The notes below the pieces were generated by a model. The model saw only the letters and a list, made by a program, of their open reading frames with translations. It searched no databases and was not told the origin of the DNA. Of a DNA stretch of 64,000 bases, positions 27,053 to 36,111 are shown in pieces. Both the position numbers and the translations under genes were made by a program. The stretch spans positions 1 to 64,000 of the forward strand of contig NZ_LMLR01000013.1 in assembly GCF_001422645.1 (NCBI RefSeq), given 5' to 3'. The stretch comes from Arthrobacter sp. Leaf69 (GTDB lineage: Bacteria > Actinomycetota > Actinomycetes > Actinomycetales > Micrococcaceae). How positions within the stretch are numbered: the first letter of the stretch is position 1; each line of letters begins with the position of its first letter.

Positions 27053-27964
27053 GTGGCAGGGGCGGAAGCTCCGACGGCGGACGTCTCGCCGCCGGACGCG
27101 AAGAGCGGCGCGGTGAGCAACCCGGCGGCAGACACAGGGCAGCTGGAGGCGTCCGCCGGGAAGAAACCTGGGTTCGAGGTCCGGCTTGCCAACTTCACCG
27201 GTCCCTTCGACCTCCTGCTCGGACTGATTTCCAAGCACCAGCTGGACATCACCGAGGTGGCACTGTCCACCGTCACCGACGAATTCATCAAGTACATCAA
27301 GGGTCTGCAGAAACTGGGCGAGGAGTGGGCCCTTGATGAGGCCAGCGAATTCCTGGTCATTGCCGCCACCTTGCTGGACCTCAAGGCAGCACGGCTGTTG
27401 CCCGCCGGCGAGGTTGAGGACGAGGAAGACATCGCCCTGCTGGAGGCCCGTGACCTGCTGTTCGCCCGGCTCCTGCAGTACAAGGCGTTCAAGCACGTGG
27501 CGGGCATGATGGGGTCCACCCTCGAGCTTGAGGCCGCCCGGTATCCCCGGCAGGTCGCGCTGGAAGGACACTTCGCGGCACTTCTGCCGGAACTGCTGTG
27601 GCGGCACACCCCGCAGCAGTTCGCAGCCCTCGCCGAGGCCGCCCTCAAACCCAAGGAAGCCGCACCCACCGAGGTCGGCCTCGCCCACCTGCACGGCACC
27701 CCCGTCAGCGTCAAGGAACAGGCCGAACTGCTGGGGTGCCGGCTGCAGCATGCCGGCCCGCTGACCTTCCGGGCGCTGATCGCCGACGCCGAATCCACGC
27801 TCGTTGTCGTGGCACGCTTCCTGGCGCTGCTGGAGCTGTTCCGGGACAAGGCAGTGGCCTTTGAACAGTTGCTCCCGCTGGGGGACCTGACGGTCCGCTG
27901 GACCGCCGACGGCGAAGCCTGGAGCAGCGCGAACCTGAGTGAAGAATATGAGGAGCAGCCGTGA
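27053..27964 (+). CDS. scpA: Segregation and condensation protein A
   Basis: The kleisin subunit bridging the SMC heads of the SMC-ScpAB condensin. At 303 residues it carries the N-terminal kleisin motif FEVRLANFTGPFDLLLGLI and the helix ASEFLVIAATLLDLKAARLL. The C-terminal winged-helix region (TLVVVARFLALLELFRDKAV) is also present. The first ~40 residues are Ala/Gly-rich and extra; GTG 27053 or GTG 27113 could be the start. Its stop overlaps the GTG of scpB. Confidence 0.93.
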   Translation: MAGAEAPTADVSPPDAKSGAVSNPAADTGQLEASAGKKPGFEVRLANFTGPFDLLLGLISKHQLDITEVALSTVTDEFIKYIKGLQKLGEEWALDEASEFLVIAATLLDLKAARLLPAGEVEDEEDIALLEARDLLFARLLQYKAFKHVAGMMGSTLELEAARYPRQVALEGHFAALLPELLWRHTPQQFAALAEAALKPKEAAPTEVGLAHLHGTPVSVKEQAELLGCRLQHAGPLTFRALIADAESTLVVVARFLALLELFRDKAVAFEQLLPLGDLTVRWTADGEAWSSANLSEEYEEQP

Positions 27965-28635
27965 ACGAAGCACCCGACACCGGTCCCGACACCGGCCTGC
28001 CCGACGTCGGCAGCTTGCCCGGCGGCGCCCGGGCAGCCCTCGAGGCCGTCCTGATGGTGATCGACCAGCCGGCGACGGCGGCCGAGCTCGCCTCCGGCCT
28101 GAACCTGACCGTCGACGTCGTCGAGGACCTGCTCGCGGAACTGCAGCGGGAGTATAACGGCTATACTGTTAATGCCCCGGATGTGGACGATGCCAGTTTC
28201 GCTATCAATACTGCTGGTTTCCGTGCCGCCCCCCGGGGTTTTGAATTGCGGAATATCGCCGGAGGCTGGCGGATCTATTCACGCGCGGAGTTCGCCGACA
28301 TCGTCGGCGGGTTCGTGCTGGAGGGACAGACAGCCAGGCTGACGCAGGCGGCGCTCGAAACGCTCGCCGTCATCGCTTACCGCCAGCCTGTATCAAGGGC
28401 GCGGGTGTCTGCAATTCGAGGAGTCAACGTTGACTCTGTCGTGCGGACGCTGACGCAGCGGGGGCTGATCGAGGATTCAGGAAATGATCCTGAATCCGGG
28501 GCCATCCTGTACCGCACGACGTCGTATTTCCTGGAAAGAATGGGAATCGGCTCGGTGGCGGAACTACCGCACCTTTCCCCCCATCTTCCGGGGCTGGAAG
28601 GCATCGAAGAGTTCTACGACGCAGGAAGAATGTAG
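27961..28635 (+). CDS. scpB: Segregation and condensation protein B
   Basis: The 224-residue partner of ScpA, with two winged-helix domains (AALEAVLMVIDQPATAAELA and TQAALETLAVIAYRQPVSRA). The second domain has RGVNVDSVVRTLTQRGLIED, typical of ScpB. The GTG at 27961 overlaps the scpA TGA, which suggests coupled, balanced synthesis. Confidence 0.94.
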   Translation: MNEAPDTGPDTGLPDVGSLPGGARAALEAVLMVIDQPATAAELASGLNLTVDVVEDLLAELQREYNGYTVNAPDVDDASFAINTAGFRAAPRGFELRNIAGGWRIYSRAEFADIVGGFVLEGQTARLTQAALETLAVIAYRQPVSRARVSAIRGVNVDSVVRTLTQRGLIEDSGNDPESGAILYRTTSYFLERMGIGSVAELPHLSPHLPGLEGIEEFYDAGRM

Positions 28636-28752
28636 ACAGTATTGGTGCAGGCACAACTGCCTGCGCACGAGTATCCACCGGGGCGCTGTTTGCCCCAGCC
28701 GGCGGGTGCTGTCGGGAGACAGCGGCCGTGGACAACAAACGAAGGACGGGTC

Positions 28753-30057
28753 ATGACACAGGCGGGACGCCAGGGTTCACCACGTAACAGTTCGGGACGC
28801 AACAGTGCCGGACAAAGCAGCGCCGGACAAAGCAGAGGTCAGGGCTCCGGCCGCGGCGCACAGGGCGGCGCAGGCCGCAGCGGCGCAGCCGACTACAAGG
28901 GCGGCTCCGGCCGCCCACAGGGCGGAAGCCGCAGCGGGGGAGCAGGCTACAAGGGCGGCAGCGACCGCCCCTTCAAGCACCCCAAGCCCCGCGAAGAGGC
29001 CTTCATCGATCCGGACCTGCAGGGACCCGACGGTGCGCCGTCGGCAAGGCCGTCGACAAGCCGCCCCGCCTCCGGGGACTGGAAGTCCAAGGCGCCCTCC
29101 GGCAAGGACGCGGCCCGCAAGGCTGCCGCCCGCAAGCCCGGCTTCGGCAAGGCCCCCGGCACGCCCGGGGCCCTCAAGCCCAAGCCGCGCATCGGCGCCG
29201 GAGCGGCCAAGGCCACCGGTTCCCGCGCCTTCGGCAGCGAACGCTTCGGGCAGAGCCTCGGGCCCGTGCGCAAGCCGGCCCGCAAGCGCGGACCCCGCGC
29301 CGAGGTGCCGCAGTCTGAACTGCATGACCAAGACGGCATCCGCCTCCAGAAGGTCATGGCATCGGCCGGCGTCGCCTCACGGCGTGTCTGCGAAGAAATG
29401 ATCGCCGAGGGCCGGGTTGAGGTCGACGGCCAGGTGGTCACCGAGCTCGGTGTCCGCGTCGACCCGAAGTCGGCCGTGATCCACGTCGACGGCCTCCGCA
29501 TCCAGCTGGACGAGAACATGGTCTACATGGTGTTCAACAAGCCCAAGGGCGTTGTCTCCACCATGGAAGACCCGGACGGCCGCCCGTGCATCAGCGACTT
29601 CGTCCGCAACAGCCATGGCGAACGCCTGTTCCACGTCGGACGCCTTGACGTCGCCACCGAGGGACTGCTGCTGCTGACCAACGACGGCGAACTCGCCAAC
29701 CGCCTGACGCACCCGTCCTACGAAGTGCCCAAGACCTACCTCGTGCAGGTCCGCGGGCCCTTCCCGCAGGGTATCGGTGCCGAGCTGAAGGCCGGCGTCG
29801 AACTCGAGGACGGCATCGCTTCGGTGGACTCCTTCAAGCTCGTTGACTCCACCCCGGGCCACGTGCTGATCGAGGTGGTGCTGCACTCGGGCAAGAACCG
29901 GATCGTCCGCCGCCTGTTCGACGCCGTCGGTTTCCCGGTGCTTCGCCTGGTCCGCGTGAAGGTCGGGCCCATCGGCCTGGGCGACCAGCGCCAGGGCAGC
30001 ATCCGCAACCTCGGCAAGCAGGAAGTCGGCCACCTGCTGGCATCCGTAGGGCTGTAG
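28753..30057 (+). CDS. rluB: RluB-type 23S rRNA pseudouridine synthase with long disordered N-terminus
   Basis: A 434-residue protein. Residues ~195-434 form the enzyme: an S4 domain (IRLQKVMASAGVASRRVCEE) and the RsuA/RluB catalytic domain with catalytic Asp in HVGRLDVATEGLLLLTNDG and the RIVRRLFDAVGFPVLRLVRV motif. It should make a pseudouridine in 23S rRNA helix 89. The first ~190 residues are a low-complexity Gly/Ser/Arg/Lys/Pro region with YKGGSGRP-like repeats, probably unfolded and RNA-binding, much longer than in the E. coli enzyme. The ATG at 28753 follows AAGGACGGG. It sits between scpB and tyrA as in M. tuberculosis (Rv1711). Confidence 0.9.
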   Translation: MTQAGRQGSPRNSSGRNSAGQSSAGQSRGQGSGRGAQGGAGRSGAADYKGGSGRPQGGSRSGGAGYKGGSDRPFKHPKPREEAFIDPDLQGPDGAPSARPSTSRPASGDWKSKAPSGKDAARKAAARKPGFGKAPGTPGALKPKPRIGAGAAKATGSRAFGSERFGQSLGPVRKPARKRGPRAEVPQSELHDQDGIRLQKVMASAGVASRRVCEEMIAEGRVEVDGQVVTELGVRVDPKSAVIHVDGLRIQLDENMVYMVFNKPKGVVSTMEDPDGRPCISDFVRNSHGERLFHVGRLDVATEGLLLLTNDGELANRLTHPSYEVPKTYLVQVRGPFPQGIGAELKAGVELEDGIASVDSFKLVDSTPGHVLIEVVLHSGKNRIVRRLFDAVGFPVLRLVRVKVGPIGLGDQRQGSIRNLGKQEVGHLLASVGL

Positions 30058-30059
30058 GC

Positions 30060-31169
30060 ATGTCCGCCTTTCGCACCCACGGCCGCGGCCACCTCAACGG
30101 CCCGGTCGTGGTCGTGGGGACCGGGCTCCTTGGCACCAGCATCGGACTGGGCCTGCGGGGCCGCGGAGTGGCAGTCTTCCTCTCCGACCCTTCGCCCACC
30201 AACCAGGCGGTCGCCGTCGACATCGGCGCCGGCCTGCCTTTGGCGCGCCTTGACGGTGAGCAGCCGGAACTCGTGGTGGTCGCCGCACCGCCGGATGTCA
30301 CCGCCGATGTTGTGGAACGCGCCCTCAAGGACTACCCCGAGGCCACTGTCGTGGACATCGCCAGCGTCAAGGCCGGCATCCAGGCCGAGCTCCGCACCCG
30401 CGGCGCCGACCTCAGCCGGTACGTGGGCACCCACCCGATGGCGGGCCGTGAAAAGTCGGGTCCCGTCGCCGCCCGCGGTGAACTGTTCACCTCGATGCCG
30501 TGGGTACTGTGCCCCTCGGAAGAGACCCTTCCGCAGGCCCTCAAGGCAGCGCACGCGCTGGCCGGGGACCTCGGCGCCGTCGTCTCCGAGTTCGCGGCCG
30601 AGGAACACGACGAGGCGGTGGCGCTCGTCTCGCACGTGCCCCAGGTGGTGTCCTCCCTCGTGGCCAGCCGGCTGCAGGGCACACCCCTGCACGCGCTGTC
30701 CCTCGCCGGCAACGGACTGCGGGACGTCACCCGGATCGCGGCGAGCGACCCCACCCTGTGGGTGCAGATCCTCGGCGCGAACGCGGACAAGGTGGTGGAT
30801 ATCCTGCACGGGGTCCGCGAAGACCTCAACCGGCTCATCGGCACGCTCGAGAACCCGACGGCGCCCGGCGCCCGGCTCGACCTCGCGCAACTGATCAGCG
30901 AAGGCAACGCCGGGCAGTCCCGCATCCCGGGCAAGCACGGCGGACCGCCGCAGGCGTACTCCTGGCTGACTGTCCTGGTGGACGACACGCCCGGACAGAT
31001 CGCCAGGCTCCTGACGGAGATCGGCGAGATCGGCGTCAACCTCGAGGACCTCAGGCTGGACCACTCCTCGGGACAGAACGTGGGCATGGTGGAAATCTCC
31101 GTGCTGCCCAACAAGCACGAAATGTTAATCGAAGCCCTCAATGACCGCGGATGGCGGGTACTCCAGTAA
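30060..31169 (+). CDS. tyrA: Prephenate dehydrogenase with ACT domain
   Basis: Oxidatively decarboxylates prephenate in tyrosine synthesis. The 369-residue protein has an NAD-binding Rossmann motif (VVVVGTGLLGTSIGLGLRG) and the catalytic THPMAGREKSGP, with His at about residue 123. A helical dimer domain follows, then a C-terminal ACT domain (SWLTVLVDDTPGQIARLL) for feedback control. It starts 2 bases after the rluB stop and its stop overlaps the cmk ATG. Confidence 0.93.
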   Translation: MSAFRTHGRGHLNGPVVVVGTGLLGTSIGLGLRGRGVAVFLSDPSPTNQAVAVDIGAGLPLARLDGEQPELVVVAAPPDVTADVVERALKDYPEATVVDIASVKAGIQAELRTRGADLSRYVGTHPMAGREKSGPVAARGELFTSMPWVLCPSEETLPQALKAAHALAGDLGAVVSEFAAEEHDEAVALVSHVPQVVSSLVASRLQGTPLHALSLAGNGLRDVTRIAASDPTLWVQILGANADKVVDILHGVREDLNRLIGTLENPTAPGARLDLAQLISEGNAGQSRIPGKHGGPPQAYSWLTVLVDDTPGQIARLLTEIGEIGVNLEDLRLDHSSGQNVGMVEISVLPNKHEMLIEALNDRGWRVLQ

Positions 31170-31897
31170 TGACCCAGGAACTTATTGAAAGCGTGGACAT
31201 TCTCCGTCCCGGAAAAAGCCTTGTCGTCGCAATCGACGGGCCGTCCGGATCGGGCAAGTCCAGCGTCAGCAAAGAGGTGGCACGGCGGCTCAAGCTGGCC
31301 TACCTCGACACCGGTGCCATGTACCGCGCCCTGACCTGGTTCTGCCTGGACAGCGGCACGGACCTGGACGACGGCGCCGCGGTGGAGGCGGCCGCCGAGA
31401 ACCTCCCGCTGGAAATCAGCACGAGCCCGCTGGAGGAATACGTCCGGGTGGGCGGCACCGACGTCACCCTCGCGATCCGGGAGCCGTCGATATCCGCCGC
31501 CGTCAGCGCCGTCGCCACCACCCTCGGCGCCCGCACCGAACTGATCCGCCGGCAGCGCGAGCTGATCGAAAAGCACCACCGCCGCATGGTGGTCGAAGGA
31601 CGGGACATCACCACCGTCGTCGCGCCCCATGCCGAAGTACGGATGCTGCTCACCGCGAGCGAGGAGGCGCGGCTGCGCCGCCGGGGCATCCAGCTCGGCG
31701 GCAGCCAGAGCGCCGAACAGCTCGCCGCGCAGGTAACCCAGCGCGACGCGAAGGACTCGACCGTGGTGAACTTCACCCGGGCCGCCGACGGCGTGGTCAC
31801 GCTGGACTCCTCGGAGCTCGATTTCGCCGAGACCGTCGACGCCGCGCTCAGCATCGTCGACGGCATCGTCAACCACCAGGCCCTCAACCGTGACTGA
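31169..31897 (+). CDS. cmk: Cytidylate kinase
   Basis: Phosphorylates CMP and dCMP with ATP. The 242-residue protein has the P-loop AIDGPSGSGKSSVSKEVA, the DTGAMYRALT CMP-binding motif, VVEGRDITTVVAP and the lid Arg cluster in EEARLRRRGIQLGG. The ATG shares its A with the tyrA stop codon (TAATG). The 3' end overlaps the acyltransferase start by 8 bases. Confidence 0.94.
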   Translation: MTQELIESVDILRPGKSLVVAIDGPSGSGKSSVSKEVARRLKLAYLDTGAMYRALTWFCLDSGTDLDDGAAVEAAAENLPLEISTSPLEEYVRVGGTDVTLAIREPSISAAVSAVATTLGARTELIRRQRELIEKHHRRMVVEGRDITTVVAPHAEVRMLLTASEEARLRRRGIQLGGSQSAEQLAAQVTQRDAKDSTVVNFTRAADGVVTLDSSELDFAETVDAALSIVDGIVNHQALNRD

Positions 31898-32663
31898 CGC
31901 CGGGCAGCGGCCGGGCATGTCTCCTGCCGGGGCTTCCGACGCCGCGGTGCCGGCCCGCTGGACCACCCTCTGGAGCCGGCCCGTGGGCTGGGCCCTGAAC
32001 CACGTCCTGTACCGGACCTCGGTCACCGGCCGCTCGAACGTTCCGGCGACGGGTCCGGTGATCTTCGCCGGAAACCACATCAGCTTCCTGGACGGACCGG
32101 TGATGTTCGGGGCGTCCCCGCGGGCCATGCACATCCTGGTCAAGAAGGAGATGTTCACCGGTTTCCTCGGCCGGGTGCTCCAGGCCTCCGGTCAGCTGGC
32201 CGTGGACCGCACGGGCGACCGGGCGGCCCTCCTGACGGCCAAGAGCGTGCTGGATGCCGGCCGGTGCATCGGCATCCTTCCCGAAGGGACGCGGGGGAGC
32301 GGCGAAGCCTCCGCCATCAACAACGGGGTCGCCTGGCTCGCGCTGAACTCCGGTGCGACCGTGGTCCCCGTGGCCATCCTTGGTACCCGGACCGGCGGCG
32401 AACACCTCGACGCCGTTCCGCGGCTGCGCCGGCGTTTGCACGTCAGCTTCGGCGGAGCCCTCAACGTCAGCCGCAGGCCCGGTGAGACCGGGCGTGTTTC
32501 AATGGACAGGGCCGGAACCGAGATCCGCGCCGCGCTGGCCCGCCATGTCCAGGACTCGATCCAAAGAACCGGGCAGCCCCTGCCCGACGCGGATTCCCCG
32601 CAAGAACGTCATGAAGCAGCAGCCGGGACGCCGGCAGATCACCCCATAAGGAAAGTGCAATGA
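31890..32663 (+). CDS. Lysophospholipid acyltransferase (PlsC family)
   Basis: Probably transfers an acyl chain to lysophosphatidate at the membrane. The 257-residue protein has the HX4D motif [11 protein letters not shown], with the second block [13 protein letters not shown] and third [11 protein letters not shown]. Beyond the block IV region ([10 protein letters not shown]) the last ~50 residues are variable. The GTG start at 31890 overlaps the cmk end, and its stop overlaps the der ATG (ATGA), so it belongs to the same transcript. Confidence 0.88.
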   Translation: MTDAGQRPGMSPAGASDAAVPARWTTLWSRPVGWALNHVLYRTSVTGRSNVPATGPVIFAGNHISFLDGPVMFGASPRAMHILVKKEMFTGFLGRVLQASGQLAVDRTGDRAALLTAKSVLDAGRCIGILPEGTRGSGEASAINNGVAWLALNSGATVVPVAILGTRTGGEHLDAVPRLRRRLHVSFGGALNVSRRPGETGRVSMDRAGTEIRAALARHVQDSIQRTGQPLPDADSPQERHEAAAGTPADHPIRKVQ

Positions 32664-34210
32664 GCGATACGACTCAAACCTCCGGCCCCTTTGGCGCCGG
32701 CGAAGACGAATACACGCCCACCGGCACGGACCAGGTGGCCGAACACCTTGCCGCCCTGGACGATGAGGAAGCCGAGGTCCGCGCGGCCTCCCTCCGGGCC
32801 GGCCTGGACGACTACGAACTGGATGAAGACGACGCCGCGCTCCTGAGCGGCGAATACGACGACGAGGATTTCGACGGCCCGGTCAAGCTTGACCCGGTCC
32901 TGGCCATCATCGGCCGGCCCAACGTGGGCAAGTCCACCCTGGTGAACCGTATCCTCGGCCGCCGCGAAGCCGTGGTGGAAGACACCCCCGGCGTCACGCG
33001 TGACCGCGTGATGTACTCGGCGACGTGGAACGGCCGGAACTTCACCGTGGTCGACACCGGCGGCTGGGAGCACGATGCCCGCGGCATCCACGCCCGTGTT
33101 GCCGAACAGGCCGAGATGGCCGTGGAACTCGCCGACGCCGTGCTGTTCGTCGTCGACTCCGCCGTCGGCGCCACGGCCACGGACGAAGCCGTCGTCAAGA
33201 TGCTCCGCCGGTCCAAGAAGCCGGTCATCATGGTGGCCAACAAGGTGGACGACTTCGCGCAGGAAGCCGACTCGGCAACCCTCTGGGGCCTCGGTTTCGG
33301 CGAGCCGTACCCGGTATCGGCTTTACACGGCCGCGGCGTCGCCGACCTCCTGGACCACGTGATGGACACGCTGCCCGAGTTCTCCACCATCGAAGGCCTG
33401 GAGCGTTCCGGCGGTCCGCGCCGGATCGCCCTGATCGGGCGTCCGAACGTCGGCAAGTCCTCGCTGCTGAACAAGCTGGCCGGTTCCGAGCGCGTTGTTG
33501 TGGACAACACCGCCGGCACCACCCGCGACCCGGTGGATGAGTTCATCGAACTCGGCGGCCGCACCTGGCGTTTCGTGGATACCGCCGGTATCCGCCGCCG
33601 CCAGCACATGGCGCAGGGCGCGGACTTCTACGCCTCGCTGCGGACGCAGAGCGCCCTCGAAAAGGCCGAGGTCGCCGTCGTCCTCCTCGCGGTGGACGAG
33701 GTGCTCAGCGAGCAGGACGTCCGCATCCTGCAGCTGGCCATCGAATCCGGCCGTGCCCTGGTTCTGGCGTTCAACAAGTGGGACCTGCTGGACGACGAGC
33801 GCCGCACCTACCTGGAACGTGAAATCGAGCAGGACCTGGCCCACGTGGCGTGGGCGCCGCGCGTCAACATTTCGGCGCTGACCGGCTGGCACAAGGACAG
33901 GCTGGTCCCTGCCCTGGACACCGCCCTGGAGAGCTGGGACAAGCGCATCCCCACCGGCCGGCTCAACGCCTTCCTGGGCGAACTCGTCGCGGCGCACCCG
34001 CACCCGGTCCGCGGCGGCAAGCAGCCCCGCATCCTCTTCGGCACCCAGGCCTCCAGCCGTCCGCCGAAGTTCGTGCTCTTCACCACCGGATTCCTGGACC
34101 CGGGCTACCGCCGCTTCATCACCCGCCGGCTCCGCGAAACCTTCGGATTCGAGGGCACGCCCATCGAGGTCAACATGCGTGTGCGGGAAAAGCGCGGCAA
34201 GAAGCGCTAA
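32660..34210 (+). CDS. der: Double-GTPase ribosome assembly factor Der (EngA)
   Basis: Needed for 50S ribosome maturation. The 516-residue protein has two GTPase domains: first G1 [22 protein letters not shown]-type G4 ANKVDDF; second G1 [19 protein letters not shown]4 FNKWDLL. A C-terminal KH-like domain ends in a basic tail (REKRGKKR). The first ~75 residues are an acidic extension ([19 protein letters not shown]) absent from the shorter E. coli-type protein. Its ATG overlaps the acyltransferase stop. Confidence 0.95.
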   Translation: MSDTTQTSGPFGAGEDEYTPTGTDQVAEHLAALDDEEAEVRAASLRAGLDDYELDEDDAALLSGEYDDEDFDGPVKLDPVLAIIGRPNVGKSTLVNRILGRREAVVEDTPGVTRDRVMYSATWNGRNFTVVDTGGWEHDARGIHARVAEQAEMAVELADAVLFVVDSAVGATATDEAVVKMLRRSKKPVIMVANKVDDFAQEADSATLWGLGFGEPYPVSALHGRGVADLLDHVMDTLPEFSTIEGLERSGGPRRIALIGRPNVGKSSLLNKLAGSERVVVDNTAGTTRDPVDEFIELGGRTWRFVDTAGIRRRQHMAQGADFYASLRTQSALEKAEVAVVLLAVDEVLSEQDVRILQLAIESGRALVLAFNKWDLLDDERRTYLEREIEQDLAHVAWAPRVNISALTGWHKDRLVPALDTALESWDKRIPTGRLNAFLGELVAAHPHPVRGGKQPRILFGTQASSRPPKFVLFTTGFLDPGYRRFITRRLRETFGFEGTPIEVNMRVREKRGKKR

Positions 34211-34239
34211 TTCCGGACCGCCCGCCGAGGGAAAAAGTT

Positions 34240-34266
34240 CCCGTGACAGGCCAAAAGTGTCACGGG
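34240..34266. promoter_or_regulatory. CCCGTGACA/TGTCACGGG inverted repeat between der and tRNA-Pro
   Basis: A 9-bp perfect stem with a 9-base spacer, 30 bases after the der stop. There is no T run, so it may be a weak terminator or a binding site before the tRNA gene. Confidence 0.45.
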
Positions 34267-34375
34267 CACCCTCCGGGATCGTGTAAGCTTTTCAAGGTGG
34301 TTCGGCCGGACTGCTCAGATGAAATCTTCTGGATATTCAGAGGATGGAATCGGGAGCGGAGAACGGCGGAACCAG

Positions 34376-34452
<77 letters not shown>

Positions 34453-34461
34453 ACAGAAAGT

Positions 34462-34497
34462 ACCCCGTCATTCCCGATCAGGGAGTGGCGGGGTTTT
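34462..34497 (+). terminator. tRNA-Pro terminator
   Basis: A 14-bp stem (34462-34475 with 34481-34494, one T-G pair) with loop GATCA is followed by TTTTCT. Confidence 0.9.
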
Positions 34498-34555
34498 CTG
34501 CTTCCCCGGCCCGGTTCCCAGCAAGGGCCCGGGCCGACACAAAGGGCGGCGACGC

Positions 34556-35425
34556 CTATTTCAGGAAACGCGACGTCCGGCGGTCGGCCAGGATTTTGCC
34601 CTGCGTCTGGCAGCCGGGACAGTACTGCAGGGCCGTATCGGCGAACGACACCTCGCGGACGGTGTCGCCGCACACCGGGCACGCTTCACCGGCCCGGCCG
34701 TGGACCCGCATGTGGCTCCGCTTCGTGTCCTTGAGTTCAGCGGGCGGCTTTCCGGCGGCTTCCCGGAGGGCCGTACCGAGAACGCTGTGGATGGCGTCGT
34801 AGAGCCGCTTGACCGCTTCGCCGTCCAGGGACTTCGCCAGGGCGAAGGGCGACATCCCGGCCGCATGCAGGATCTCGTCGCTGTAGGCGTTGCCGATGCC
34901 CGCCATTACACTTTGGCTCCGCAGCACACCCTTGATCTGGTGCGGACTGGCCGCGAGGATGCCCGCTAAGGTGTCGGCGTCGAACCCTTCACTGAACGGA
35001 TCGGGCCCGAGGGCGGCGATTCCGGGAACGTCGGAGGGATCCCGGACCACATACACCGCCAGGCTCTTCTTCGTTCCGGCCTCGGTCAGATCGACGCCGA
35101 GCGGGCCGGAGCCGCCGGCAAATGACAGCCGCGCCGCGATGTAGCCCTTGCCGGGCTTCAGCGGGGTGTCGGTGGGCGCGTCGGTGAAGCGGACCCAGCC
35201 GGCCCGCGCCAGGTGGAAGACAAAGAACAGCCCCTCGGCATCCAGACTGACGAACTTACCGAAGCGGCGCACGCCGGTTACCGTCCGCCCCTCCAGTGCG
35301 GAGAAAGGCGGATCAGCGGTTTTCAGCACGGCGAAAGATACGATCTGGACCTTTGTGACGAGGGCGCCCCGCAGGTGCCCGTCCAGAAAGTCCGCGAGGG
35401 CCGCCACTTCCGGAAGCTCTGGCAT
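34556..35425 (-). CDS. Fpg/Nei-family DNA glycosylase
   Basis: A base-excision repair enzyme for oxidised bases. The 289-residue protein begins with the catalytic PELPEV sequence (Pro2, Glu3), and a conserved Lys lies in VRRFGKFVSLD. The helix-two-turn-helix region is GVLRSQSVMAGIGNAYSDEI. A C-terminal zinc finger with CPVCGD and CPGCQTQGK is present. The Lys-containing QSVMAGIGN block is of the MutM/Nei type; which lesion it prefers cannot be decided. It is convergent with the tRNA gene. Confidence 0.9.
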   Translation of the reverse strand: MPELPEVAALADFLDGHLRGALVTKVQIVSFAVLKTADPPFSALEGRTVTGVRRFGKFVSLDAEGLFFVFHLARAGWVRFTDAPTDTPLKPGKGYIAARLSFAGGSGPLGVDLTEAGTKKSLAVYVVRDPSDVPGIAALGPDPFSEGFDADTLAGILAASPHQIKGVLRSQSVMAGIGNAYSDEILHAAGMSPFALAKSLDGEAVKRLYDAIHSVLGTALREAAGKPPAELKDTKRSHMRVHGRAGEACPVCGDTVREVSFADTALQYCPGCQTQGKILADRRTSRFLK

Positions 35426-35500
35426 TGCCTAGCCGATTTCGGTGTTTTCGGTCATCGCTTCATGATGCCAGAGTCCTCCCCGGGCCCGCCCGGATATGCC

Positions 35501-35506
35501 TATACT
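35501..35506 (+). promoter_or_regulatory. -10 TATACT before gcvH
   Basis: A good -10 hexamer 65 bases before the gcvH ATG. The predicted leader begins with a CGGCGG/CCGCCG hairpin (35512-35536). No convincing -35 was found. Confidence 0.45.
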
Positions 35507-35571
35507 TTCACCGGCGGACAGTTCAGCTGACCGCCGAAGACAATGGTGATTGACCCGATGAAAGGCCCGTC

Positions 35572-35958
35572 ATGAGCATCATTCCCGAAGAGCTGTCCTA
35601 TACCGCAGAACACGAGTGGGTTTCCGCTCCGAACGCCGACGGTGTGGTGCGCGTGGGTATCACTGATTTTGCCCAGGACGCGCTGGGAGACGTCGTTTAT
35701 GCACAGATGCCGGAGGCCGGCACCGCCATCAAGGCAAACGACGTCATCGGCGAGGTCGAGTCCACCAAGAGCGTCAGCGACATCTACGCTCCGGTCTCCG
35801 GTGAAGTGGTGGCCCGGAACGAGGCCCTGGACACCGATTCCGCCCTGATCAACTCGGATCCCTACGGTGAGGGCTGGCTGATGGAAATCAAGCTGGCGGA
35901 GGCCGACGCGATCGAGTCGCTCCTCAGTGCATCGGAGTACGAACAACAGGTAGGCTAA
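35572..35958 (+). CDS. gcvH: Glycine cleavage system H protein
   Basis: The 128-residue lipoyl carrier shuttling the aminomethyl group between P, T and L proteins. The lipoyl Lys lies in GEVESTKSVSDIYAPVSG at about residue 64. The overall length and N-terminus (ELSYTAEHEWV) are standard. AAAGG lies upstream of the ATG. gcvP and gcvT are not in the window. The next gene is garA, as in M. tuberculosis (Rv1826-Rv1827). Confidence 0.96.
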   Translation: MSIIPEELSYTAEHEWVSAPNADGVVRVGITDFAQDALGDVVYAQMPEAGTAIKANDVIGEVESTKSVSDIYAPVSGEVVARNEALDTDSALINSDPYGEGWLMEIKLAEADAIESLLSASEYEQQVG

Positions 35959-36111
35959 AGCTAAAGGCCATTCGGGCCGGGGCGTTGGGACAACCGTTGG
36001 GAAACCAGTCGAACGACGCCCCGCCGGAGGGCTGTATCCCGGATTTGCGAGGCATTTCCGGACGGCATGCGTTGTTTGCAGGGGGGACACCTGCAGCGAA
36101 TGGAGGAATCA

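Noticed and set aside
35500..35571. Glycine riboswitch before gcvH (GACCGCCGAAG resembles part of the consensus)
   Set aside because: The leader is only about 60 bases, and the second conserved core and paired aptamer are missing. The motif is explained by a simple CGGCGG/CCGCCG hairpin.
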